Assembly (NCBI GenBank): GCA_029224185.1 | Contig: CM055188.1 | Location: 10,122,997 to 10,186,996, forward strand | DNA length: 64,000 bases | Origin: Karalla daura | Lineage: Eukaryota; Chordata; Actinopteri; Chaetodontiformes; Leiognathidae | Direction of reading: 5' to 3' | Shown here: positions 1 to 10,399 of the stretch, piece by piece | Numbering within the stretch: the stretch's first letter is position 1 | Layout of the letters: each line of letters opens with the position of its first letter | Position numbers and translations under genes: made by a program | The notes under the pieces: model-generated | Database searches by the model: none | The model's input: the letters and a program-made list of their open reading frames with translations, nothing else | Told to the model about the DNA's origin: nothing

Positions 1-352
1 TTAGTATCTATGACTTGTACAGTTACCTGGGCAGATCTGTGCATGTCAACGGGTTCAAGATGAGCTGTAAGTGTTTCTTTGTGTCCAGCAAAGATTTGTC
101 GGAGGATGTTTTTTCCCCAGATATCGTTTAACAAATGATTTAATGCCATGTGAGACCTGGCAGCTCAACCATCAGTGCTGCAGCTGTGCTGCAAGATGGC
201 AGAGAGACAGGTGGTAGTCTGAACTGACTCTACAACACATGGAGGAGTCTGAATGATTATCTCCACTGTCACTTCACTCCAACTGCCAGTGGGTAGGAAT
301 GTTAATATCCGACTTTGACTCTCTTTAAACTCTATACTCTCCTTATGTGCAG
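1..352 (+). other. ahcy intron (3' part), with exon-like start
   Basis: This is the intron upstream of the first ahcy exon in the window, ending in an acceptor AG at 351-352. Positions 3-128 are open in one frame up to a TAA at 129-131 and contain a consensus donor (AGCT then GTAAGT) at 67-72. The peptide does not resemble ahcy. The rest holds copy 1 of a diverged repeat (138-285). Confidence 0.6.
138..285 (+). repeat. Diverged intronic repeat, copy 1
   Basis: This block resembles 737-875 along its whole length. Both contain TTTAATGCC, then an (A/G)CTCAACC-like block, then TGCAGCTGTG, then GGTGGCAGAGAGA-like and CAGGTGGT blocks in the same order. The two copies lie in neighbouring ahcy introns on either side of exon 353-505. 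Either a local duplication or two insertions of one interspersed repeat would explain this. Confidence 0.6.
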
Positions 353-3253
353 TGTATGCGTGGAAAGGCGAGACTGATGAAGAGTACATGTGGTGCATCG
401 AGCAGACTCTGTACTGGAAAGATGGTCAGCCCCTGAACATGATCCTTGATGATGGAGGAGACCTCACCAACCTCGTCCACCAAAAATATCCCAAACTGCT
501 GGCAGGTCAGTTAGCTTTTGTGTGAAATCCATTTTCATTCATGTCTTGTGGTGTAGAACTAAGAAATAACAAATGCATGCACCTGGTCTATTTTCTGAAT
601 ATATTTCTCTGTTTAAGATGATTTCTTCTCATGTGATTGATTTTAACTCTGTTCATCAAAGATTTTTTTTAATCTATGTTCTCTCCAGGTCTTTTTCATA
701 TATATATATTTTTCAATGTTGGTCATGGTGTTCTTGCTTTAATGCCCCTTGAGGCGTTGCAGCCCAACCGCACGTGTTGCAGCTGTGTCATAAGGTGGCA
801 GAGAGAAACAGGTGGTGGTCTGCACCGAGCCTCTATAACTCTGAGTGTCTTGGAGTGATTGTCACTGCCAACAGTCAAAGTTGCACATAGGACCTCATTT
901 ATCAAGTGAGCATGGAAACAGGTGTAGTCTCTAGCGTTGCCTGTGGTTTGTAAAATGTGCCTTCCCACAAATCGCAGCATAAAAATGAGTGGACAGCAGA
1001 AATGTGGTGGCTGAAAACATAGTTTGAATGTCAGTCATCTAATTTAATCTAATCTCAATTAAGAGATCTGCCTCGAGACTTACTGAAAAGGATGGAAAAA
1101 CCTTTCAGACACGAGAAATACGTCTTTATATTTGTCCTAAAAACAAACACAAATAGTACATTTTACATTTCAATTGCATAAAGAGAGGAGGTTCCCAGTT
1201 TTCAGCCCTTAGCCAGAGAGTATCCATGAGCTCCAACGAGAGAGAATGATTAGTTGTTGAAACAAATTGCTCTTTAAGCAATTAACAGTACCCTGAAATG
1301 GAAATTATAATTTGAAACATCATCTGTAAAATCTTTCATTCACAGTTGTGCGATTGTCTCCTCCTGTGCCTAAAATTCTAACTCGTGCACACTTGATAAA
1401 TGAGCATGTGTGTGTGTATTCAAGCATGCAAAGTGGTTTTCTTAAAACGGGGTGCCCTTTACTCCAGGAGAGTTGTTTTAGGGGATTTTCTATAATCATC
1501 GAATGTCACATTTCCAGGTATCAAAGGTTTGTCAGAGGAGACCACCACAGGTGTCCACAACCTGTACAAGATGCTGAAAAAGGGCGAGCTCAAAGTGCCC
1601 GCCATCAACGTTAATGACTCCGTCACCAAGGTAACAATCTCAAACTTCAGTCTTTTTCCTTGTGACATTGATTAAAATTAACAGAAGTGTGCCAGTCTTC
1701 AGTTACGGTGCATGAAAAGAAGTGTTAAACCTGGGACCTGTTTAATGGTTGATGTAACTCTTGATTTTATCCACTTTGTAGAGTAAATTCGACAACCTGT
1801 ACGGATGCAGAGAGAGTCTGATCGATGGCATCAAGCGAGCCACTGATGTGATGATCGCTGGTAAAGTTGCTGTGGTGGCGGGCTACGGTGACGTGGGCAA
1901 AGGCTGCGTCCAGGCTCTGCGTGGATTTGGAGCCCGTGTCATTGTCACTGAGATCGACCCGATCAATGCCCTGCAGGCTGCCATGGAGGGTAAGTGTTGC
2001 AGGTTGTTCCATCTTAATCAGAAGACCTGATTGTGTTTAACATGTGCTGTGGTATCACAGTTGATAGTATCATTTAAACTTATACATTTGTATTTGATGA
2101 AATGAGTACCAATTACAGAAGGAAAGGAATTGGAAATTGATGTGCTTCTTCTTTATGTCCTTCTGTTGCTGTGTAGGTTATGAGGTCACCACCATGGATG
2201 AGGCTTGTAAGGAGGGAAACATCTTCGTCACGACCACCGGCTGTGAGGACATCATCCTGGGACAGTACGTTATTTCTGCTGTGACAAAGCTGAAGTGCTC
2301 TTCCATCTGTTCTCATTTTCACCACCACAAAATAACATTAACAACTTGTGTTTTGCTTCGCTCAGTCACTTTGAGAACATGAAGGACGACGCCATTGTCT
2401 GCAATATCGGTCATTTTGACTGTGAGATTGACATGAACTGGCTAGTGAAGAACGCTGCAAAGGTTAACATCAAGCCCCAGGTGAGCAGCCTCAAAGAGCT
2501 ATTTATTCTATGTCCAGGAGGTTGAACTTGGAACGGAAGCTAAATGAATGTGCAGCATTCACATCCGCTGTGATTACTTTTTTTTCAGGTCGACCGCTTC
2601 CTTCTGAAGAACGGTCGTCACGTCATTGTCCTGGCTGAGGGAAGACTGGTCAACCTGGGCTGTGCCATGGGACATCCGTCCTTTGTCATGAGCAATTCTT
2701 TTACCAATCAGGTACATTGGACTTTTACCAAGCTATGGCTCAGTGCATAGCTTTGTGTTTTCATATAGCTTCATTGCTGCTCAGTGTATCTAAAGTTAAG
2801 TTTCCTTTCCTCTAGGTTCTGGCTCAGATTGAGCTGTGGACAAACACCTCAAATTACCCTGTGGGAGTGTACTTCTTGCCCAAGAAGGTCAGTTATTTAT
2901 AATGGTTTGAGGATGTTTAAGTAGATGCTCAAAGTAAAGGCAACTGTTTTATTTGATAATTTTTGGTTAGAGCCTCAGAAGCTCTAAAATACAATTATTA
3001 AATCTGACCACAACTATAATGACAGAACTTGCATAAGAAGGAAAACGGTGAACAAAAAATGCACAATAAATAAAATGTTTAGCAGTGTCACCTAAACCTT
3101 TTTCTTTTTTCCTCTCCACAGCTGGATGAGCAGGTGGCAGCAGCCCACCTGGACAAACTTGGAGTGAAGCTGACAAAGTTGTCAGACAAGCAGGCCAAGT
3201 ACTTAGGTCTTCCCACTGAAGGGCCCTTCAAACCGGACCACTATCGCTACTGA
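353..3253 (+). CDS. ahcy: Adenosylhomocysteinase (SAH hydrolase), 3' portion, 8 exons
   Basis: This enzyme reversibly hydrolyses S-adenosylhomocysteine to adenosine and homocysteine in the cytosol and nucleus, using bound NAD+, and so relieves product inhibition of methyltransferases. Coding exons are 353-505, 1518-1630, 1782-1989, 2177-2264, 2366-2480, 2589-2711, 2816-2887 and 3122-3253, all with GT-AG introns and compatible phases; the incoming intron is phase 1. They give 333 residues after a split Val codon, matching human residues 100-432, so about 99 N-terminal residues lie upstream of the window. Visible signatures are the substrate-domain DDGGDL (Asp131), SEETTTG (Glu156), NDSVTK (Lys186), the NAD-binding GYGDVGKG Rossmann motif, CNIGHFD (His301), NLGCAMGHPSFVMS and the C-terminal KPDHYRY that closes the neighbouring subunit's cofactor site. 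Against the human protein there is one extra Gln after KDG and one residue fewer in the NAAKVNI region. A His replaces Arg in the GRHF segment at the exon 2264/2366 junction. No disruption is visible, so the gene looks functional. Confidence 0.97.
737..875 (+). repeat. Diverged intronic repeat, copy 2
   Basis: This is the second copy of the block at 138-285, in the same orientation. It is followed almost immediately by the left arm of a foldback element at 894. The reading frames across it are not meaningful. Confidence 0.6.
894..1404. mobile_element. Foldback/MITE-like element inside ahcy intron
   Basis: A perfect 15-bp inverted repeat (CTCATTTATCAAGTG) lies at 894-908 and, reversed, at 1390-1404; it extends to 19 bp with one mismatch. 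The 480-bp interior has no coding capacity. A 'cctcatttatcaa' terminus is, from memory, common in non-autonomous teleost DNA elements. No target-site duplication was identified, so the exact ends are uncertain. Confidence 0.5.
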
Positions 3254-3400
3254 GTCCCTGCCGGAGAGGAGGCCAGGGAGGTGCTGGAGTCTTGGTGAAT
3301 GGGAGTACTTTTAGCAATTGAGTGTGTTTGAAAGCAAAGTCCAGACACTACCATGTGGTTTTACTATTGCAAGATTAAAGTGAAAATTTTTTATTCTGAA
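3254..3400 (+). promoter_or_regulatory. ahcy: ahcy 3' UTR with ATTAAA poly(A) signal
   Basis: The 3' UTR starts right after the TGA. The variant poly(A) signal ATTAAA sits at 3374-3379, followed by a T-rich stretch, so cleavage is expected near 3390-3400. No better signal is seen in the next few hundred bases. The short 3' UTR is typical of a housekeeping gene. Confidence 0.7.
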
Positions 3401-3699
3401 ACATGAGTTACCTTAAGTATTTACTCTCAAACAATTACATTATCCTAAAAGTCATGGCCTTGGCTTTCTTATCAGTATTCCCATCACCACCATGTGCAAC
3501 TGTGGCCTCTTCAATGAATTCCTTTTGTGTCCTTTTATTGCAAGTTGACTGGAGATGCTTCTGAAGTGCAGGGTGTAAAGCTGTGTGTCTTAGTGTCACC
3601 TGGATGAAATGATCGACATGAAACGCTGCTGCCAAAGTAAACACCATAGCATTTCTCATGTGTCTTCCGGAATATGAACGTAGTCTTACTCTTTATCGC

Positions 3700-3900
3700 T
3701 TCTGGTAGGGCTGGGTATTGATTCAAAGATTTTGATACAGATCAAGTCAATTTTTTTTAAATTACTTAGTCATTGTACAATTTGGCATATTGCAAGGGTT
3801 TTACTGTTGCTTTAGTAGGTATTGGCTAGCTGTGTGCACACTGAAGGAACATTTTAAACTATGAACTGCAGAGGGCAGCATTACTCTATTGCTGCCCCAT
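3700..3900. repeat. Fragment of dispersed teleost repeat
   Basis: The segment starting 'agggctgggtattgattc' followed by 'gatacagatcaa' resembles a dispersed fish repeat I remember by its 'gggctgggtatcgattc' start. Its limits and class are unclear. A CTCF-like core lies near its right edge (3865-3880). Confidence 0.35.
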
Positions 3901-4985
3901 CTCATATAATCTAATGAGTTGTTGAACTGGAAAACTGACAGATTGAGACCAAGGTTATGATTTTGGGAGTTTTACTAGTTTTAGTCTTTTTTTTTTTTTA
4001 AAGTAAATTCAGGTAATTTACTTGGTGTAAGTGGTTTGCTCTCACTTGATTTTGATGGGCTGTGAAGTTTTTAGAACTGTGACTGAGATCCGGTCCCTTC
4101 ACACTCTTAACAGATTTCCGTCCAGACTCAGTCCGACTGGGAATCGTGGGTAATAGTGTTTTCCTTGCTTAGGAAAGACGAGCTGCAGAACAGACTCCGC
4201 GGGATATCACAGACGTAATGCTAGCTGTGATTCTCGCTGTGCTTCCATTGTTATAAGACTGGTCAGTATTTTTTGAAAGTTTTAGCAGCTATGTAAGAAG
4301 CTAAATTACTGTAGCATTTCTTTTCACAAAGCAAACTACTATTATCAGAATTTAACAATCTCCAGGGGAAAATTGTTATTAGATGATTAGGAGAGGGTTT
4401 CGCATGTTTTCAGTGTTTAACTGTTTTTATTTTTTTTCTTAAACTTGGTATATGCAAAGTTGAGCGTTCAGAAAGGTAAATGTGTAATGAAAAGTCAACA
4501 GGAGTACTTGTAAAATTCGTCACAAGGAGCTCTGAGAAAACCATTAACAATCCACAGGATTTGTAGACATGAACTGCATTACAAATGTTTTTCACTTTGT
4601 CAGACTTGTCTGAACATTTTAAACTTTCACTGTCGTCTTATTGCCAATAGGCATGTTCTGGATATTATGGATCACTTGGTACTGATGGCACTCAACTGCC
4701 AGTGCCAAAGGATTACTTATCAGTCCAGAGCTCAAACCAGAAGACGTTTCTTTTAACCCAACAAGCTTTTATTTTTTCTCATCATGAAATTTCCCTGTTG
4801 TGGGAGAATTGGGGCATATTATGAGATGCATGCTCAAGTTAATGAACATGGTTTTAATACTGGTTTTCCTTTTAACTACAATAACCTTGTTGACACCATT
4901 TGTTTTCCCTGAAGTATCAAAATCTGATACCCAGCCTTACTTGGTTTCTTTAATTGTTCATCATCTTCCTGCTTTGTGTGGTGGT
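3900..4985. other. Intergenic, no gene recognised
   Basis: This stretch is AT-rich and has no coding pattern, splice-site cluster or recognised repeat. Confidence 0.5.
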
Positions 4986-5235
4986 GCTGCAGGGGTCTAC
5001 TGGTGCTTATATTCAGAACATACTGGGTGAAGACAGGGAATACACCCTGGACAGGTCACCAGTCCATCACAGTGCATATACACACACAGACATGCCCACC
5101 CTTCACTCTCACTCACACCTAGAGGCAATGTACAGTCTCCAATGTTGAGAAAACCCACGTGGCAAACATGACAAACCTCACAGAGAGTGGCCAAGCCCGG
5201 GATGTGAACTAGTGACCATTTAGTGGCGAGGCCAG
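4985..5235 (+). repeat. Common teleost interspersed repeat, copy A
   Basis: It carries the family's ordered blocks: 'gggtctactggtgct' head, 'tacaccctggacagg', 'ccagtccatcacag', 'cactctcactcacacct' and 'gaaaacccacg'. The family is very frequent in fish genomes; I do not assign its class. Related copies occur at 13180, 17158, 17390, 28723, 51385 and 61495. Confidence 0.65.
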
Positions 5236-5239
5236 ACCC

Positions 5240-8200
5240 TAATGTCTTCCTTTTATTAATTGTCTAAATTGGTTTGAAGGGACAAACATGTGCAACATCA
5301 GCAGCCCCCCAGCCCACCTCAACTGGTCTTATACTGTTTTCCTGCTGTCATGCTGAAGTGATGGTTCTCAATGGTTAAAGCCTGAGGTTCATTTGCTTTT
5401 GAGTAATGGATGTTAAAATCGAGTTTGGCAATGAAAAATAAAAATGTTGACTCTGGATTTTTTTTTCGTTGTCTTGTGATTAGATATTTTTGGACAAAGT
5501 TGAACCACAATGAAAATTTCACAGTGAAATGGAGACTCATGCCTTTGCTCTTGAACTCGACTCACATGTTGGGACTAAGAGTGACAGCTCAACACATACT
5601 GCTCAAACAAACTTTTCCACTGTCCTTTGGGACACTCTTCAATTCATGTCTGTTGTAGATTTAATGAGTGGAGCCTATACATTGGAGGGCAAGGTGTACT
5701 GGAATAAAGGACTGCCTGTAGCCAAAATAACGAGGCCCAAAGAAGAAATGTGGGCTCCCAACTGAACTGCCCCCATGTATTTTTATATAGTGCCCAATCC
5801 AAACAAAATCACACTACAACAAACTGACATTCAATATCATCTCTGTCTTGCTTCTCTTTTGTACCATGTCCACCACGTCTTCAGTCTCTGACTAGTCAGA
5901 TGTTGATTGTTGACAATCATACGTCAGACATATGGCTATTGCCTTTGCCTCCTACTTAATGGTCATTGTGTGTCTCCTACTGCACAGCTGTGTGCATAAA
6001 TTCTGCAATTATCCATACATTTGCACAGGTGAATTAAAGTAACCAGCATGTGCTCTGATGTTTCTCTCGATCCTCTACTGTTCCACACAGGCAAGACAGC
6101 TTGGCCCATATATTATGCATTCATATATGTATGTGTGTGTGTACACACACGTATAAAATGAATGAATGTGTCTTCCATTTGGAAAGGAAGCTGCTGTCAG
6201 GCTTCAATTCACAAAGATTCCCACCAGTCATACTCTGATAAGATCGTCTATCGTACAAGCCCTCAGGCATCAATTGTAAGCTTCTATTTTATTAGGAAAA
6301 TTGAGTTTGCTGAGGGAATATGAAGCAGATGTCAGATCGGCAGATCTGATACAGATGCAAGCATGTTAAATCATATTCAGAGCCACTCACTCTACTTGGA
6401 TGGGAGAAGGGAGCTGCAGGTCAGGTGACTTTTAAAGCAAATGGGTAAGAGTAGGGTGATGGATTTGAGCCTTAATGTGGTGATTGAAAACATGTAAATA
6501 GAGTTTTTTTTTTCAACCGTTCACTGGTTAGACTTAGGCCAGTCAATCACCTACAAAAGTAGAAAAGTAGAAATGGTAGAAGTCACCAGGCACAGTCAAT
6601 TCTACTTCTCTCGAAAATGTTGAGTATTTTACCTATAAGTCCGCTCAACAGTGATCTAGGAGAAACTTCTCACTGATTAACGATCAATTTATTTATTTTG
6701 CGCTCCTCTTAACATCCTCTTGAATTAGTACTGTTAATCCCTACCAGTGCACTCAATGAATAAATGCATGTCAAAAATTCTCAGTTCCAGTAACAAACTA
6801 GATTAAATCAGTACGTGGCATCACAAATATAAATAAATCACATTTGCAAGTGGTCCTTAGTGGCATTGATTAATGGGAAAATTGAGTGTATGACTGATGT
6901 TAAATGAGGCGGGTGTTAGAGGAGACCCCACCTAACCATGTCTTCATTCATGCTCCACGCTCCAGACGTTTATTTCACTTCTCTCCAGCCTCCAGTAGAT
7001 GGCAGTGTGTGCTCTGTGATCTCGCCACACTGAGCTCGAATGCCATTTTTGGCAAGTGGATGGTAAAGTATGATGCCTTAAGCAAATAAAAGTCGCCTCA
7101 TTTAACCGCCGGCAGCAACAATGCACACATGCAATGAGTGTGCTGTAAGTGGGTGGTGGATGCACATTTTCACATAATGATATTTGTACACTATTAAAGA
7201 AACTGGAATAAGCTACAAGTCTAATGAGAACTAAAAATTGGTTTGGAGGAATGTTTTGTGGGAAATGTTGGTAAAGATCAAACACTAGTGGCTTCAAGTG
7301 GAGAGTCAGCAAGTCCAAAATACAAGAAAACATCATAAAATCTCTGCTGCACTGTCCAACTTCAACCGACCCTGCTCTGCTGGAGGATAACATGCTCCAT
7401 AAAAGAGCCACGGCACAGGCTGCAGTAAATCACATGGGAAGGGATGGGTGAATACACACCCTGTGATTTAACTGACAGTTGCTGTCCCTTGAGTGCCTGG
7501 GAGCACAGGGAGTCACGCCACAGTCAGGTCAGCATCACACACCTGGCATATGGGCCCCGCACCAACGAGGAGTCCAAGGAGCTCATCTTGGGTCGTTATC
7601 ATGGGTGAGATGATAACGATCAAAAAGCTAAACGTCTCGGCCCAGACCCATAAGGGCATGCGTGGATTTGGACTAAGTCCATTGACTAAGGTTAAATCAC
7701 CAAGCAGATATATGTTTTCTCTCCTGTGTTGTGTTCTGCTATGTTGTCCCACTGGGACAAAAGTTCCTGATTTCATTAAATCTGGCACGAAGCCCAATGG
7801 ATCGCTCATTTCTTGGTTCTGGCAAAAGGAACTTGAACTCAGACACAAAGGTTATATCATCATTTTCGTGCATCATGCTCTGAGTAACTTTGTGGTACTT
7901 TGGGGGGAAATGTCCCGCTGCAGCTAAAAGAAGAACCATAAAATATGTTTAAAAGTCGATAAAGGAAAGAGTGATCAAGCTGAGAAGTTACAGGACAAAG
8001 TGTCCGAGCCAGGAAAGAAACAGGTTTTTAACCTCAGAGGCTATGATTATGGAAGTCCAGCATACCTTATTTTAGCCTTTATTTTTCTCTGTCCAGTGCA
8101 GCATTTTTCAGTGTGTCTTGTGTCACGGCAGCTGGCCACGTTAACATTACGCTGGCTTGTTAAAAAGCTTTTAAGGCTAAACTTCTACTCTAAATAGCAG

Positions 8201-9240
8201 CTTTAAGCAAAGTCATCATGGGTCCAGCTATAAAGGCCAGATGATAAATGGCCCTGAAGAAGCTCTAACTTTCTACTTAGTGCATTAAGGCTTTAGGGTG
8301 AAGTATAGTATGTGAGCAAGGGCTTGTACAGCCCATTCACTGCACAGACTTTGGATTAAATATTGGAGGGGAGAATCCGGGGAGATGAGCTTTTATTTAT
8401 TTGTGGGAAACTGCACTGCACTGCACTCCTGTGGAATCAGGTGTTCAGATTTGACATGTGTCTATAATCTCTAAGTAGTTTGTGCATGTTCAATCATTGA
8501 TAATTACAGGAAGTCTGGCGCCCCAGTCAGGGCTGCCCACTGTCACACACACACGTGTGACTGTCATACGTCAAGGATGGGTAAAATGGTGCGATTCCAA
8601 ATGAGAGGAGTTTAAGTGAATCATTAATTCTCATACAAGTGAAATATTAAATCCAACAAAAGTTGTGCTGCCTCAGTCTTGGTGTGGTGTGACCATCTGC
8701 TTGTGTTGTGTTTTCACACAACACAAGCCACTAAGACCTTGAAGTTTAATATTGAACGTTTAATATTGGATGCATTTTATGTAGTCAATGTTTCACCACA
8801 TCAGCCTTGTTCATTTTTGTAAATATTTCCTTTATTTGGACCTGATACAAGCAACACATCTCAAACAACTTCGACAGAAAACCAACAGCTGATTTGGGCA
8901 TCACTGGCAATGCATCTACTTCTGAGTTCTGACTTGGAGGAGTGTTGTACAATTGAGCAGAATTAAAGAGCTTCCAGTCTTTTTGCATCCATTTAGTTAA
9001 ACTGTGAAATCAAATGTCAAACAAGTCAATGCTGTCCCAATGGTTCATGCCTGTCTCAGCTTGTGGCTGTGCGCCGTCACACTTTGTTCAGCCTGCTGAC
9101 CTTTGCTCTCTACTCTCAGCCAGTGGTCAAGTCAATTTTTCCAGGACAGCTCCTTTAGCCTGAAACCCACAGCTGGTGTTAATATGATACTGAATGGTGT
9201 CAAAATGATGGAAGAACCACCAATAACAGATGTCACATCT
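5240..9240. other. Intergenic, no gene recognised
   Basis: No exon chain is supported here. Noted items are a short repeat-like fragment around 5781-5820, a CTCF-like core at 6992-7005, a 144-codon plus-strand open frame at 7493-7927 with a 111-codon frame opposite (neither recognised, probably chance), and a perfect 13-bp hairpin at 8699-8728. Confidence 0.45.
8699..8728. repeat. Perfect 13-bp hairpin, 4-nt loop
   Basis: The left arm GCTTGTGTTGTGT (8699-8711) pairs completely with the right arm (8716-8728) around the loop TTTC. There is no T-run or adjacent gene that would make it a terminator. Confidence 0.8.
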
Positions 9241-9247
9241 GCTTTGG

Positions 9248-9279
9248 TATATGTATATATATATATATATGTACATATA

Positions 9280-9338
<59 letters not shown>

Positions 9339-9349
9339 TATATATATAT

Positions 9350-9427
<78 letters not shown>

Positions 9428-9455
9428 TATATATGTGTATATATGTATACACACA
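9248..9455. repeat. Compound microsatellite (AT)n-(GT)n-(GA)n
   Basis: An interrupted (AT)n tract of about 120 bp passes directly into (GT)14 near 9371-9398 and (GA)14 near 9397-9425, then degenerate GTATAT repeats. All reading frames through it are repeat artefacts. Confidence 0.95.
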
Positions 9456-9459
9456 AACA

Positions 9460-10390
9460 AATTGTGATAACAACATGATCGTTAATTAATAACACACACA
9501 TACACATATATATAAAACTTATTTAAGAAATACAGGAATTCTTGCACAGGTTTGAGGTTTCCAATTTTTTCGTTTGCTTTCCAACAACTTCGATTAGGAC
9601 ATAAAAATGCAGGAATACCAGATAAAATTGAATTACGTAGTGGTAGAAGCCAGGTCAAACTTAGGGATTCAAAGGTCTCGGCCATGTAGACTCTGATTTA
9701 TAACAGAGACACTTTGGTTCAGAAACAGTTCACTTCAGCAACATTGCAGCAATCACTGGATTTGTTGGCACGGGCAAATGCATCTGCACTGATGCTGAGT
9801 CCAACTCGGGAGGGTTTGACACGTTAATTGCATCAATTGCATATCCTCTACAGGCCTCAGAGGTGAAAGGCCCAGAACAGAGAAAGTCTTCTTGCGTAAA
9901 CCTGCTGGAACAATACATGGCAACAGTTTGGACCCTCAGAGTGTTTGTGTCTCATGTACCAAACAAAGGCGTAACAAGTACAGGAGCTAAAAGTACTTTA
10001 TTTTAAGAAACAGATGTTCTTAGATAGTGACATTAATGATAATATGGGATTATATAATAATCACAGTAATCTGAGTCCTTGCAATCAATGATTGTTGTTC
10101 ATAGTGATATCCATGTCCCTATAAATCCCTATAAAAAGCTATAAGAATGTTGTGATGTTAAATTCAATGCATCTTTTTGCCCCAAACTCCTGATTAAAAA
10201 TACACAGTATATTGAACAATGGTTAAAGTGCTTCACAAAAAAGAAAACATTCACAGAAATGCCATGAATTAAAATTAAATCTAAATAAGGACCAAAAGAC
10301 AGATCAATTTTCCTGGAAAAAGAAAAAAAAAACACATTTTAGTTTCAAGGTCTGTAAGGAATCGCTCCCTAATAAAAGTATTGTTTAGGA
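9460..10390. other. Intergenic, no gene recognised
   Basis: AT-rich DNA with no coding signal. The short open frames show no codon or motif pattern. Confidence 0.5.
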
Positions 10391-10399
10391 TTTTAGCAA

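Noticed and set aside
1767..2012. Minus-strand frames opposite ahcy exons
   Set aside because: Shadows of the conserved ahcy coding sequence.
6944..7411. 155-codon minus-strand open frame
   Set aside because: No recognisable motif; judged chance in a stop-poor stretch.
7493..7927. 144-codon plus-strand open frame
   Set aside because: No domain or codon pattern, a similar-length frame lies opposite, and no splice or promoter context exists.
9103..9478. Several overlapping open frames of Tyr-Ile, Thr-His and Ser-Leu repeats
   Set aside because: Pure translation of the (AT)n, (GT)n and (GA)n microsatellite.
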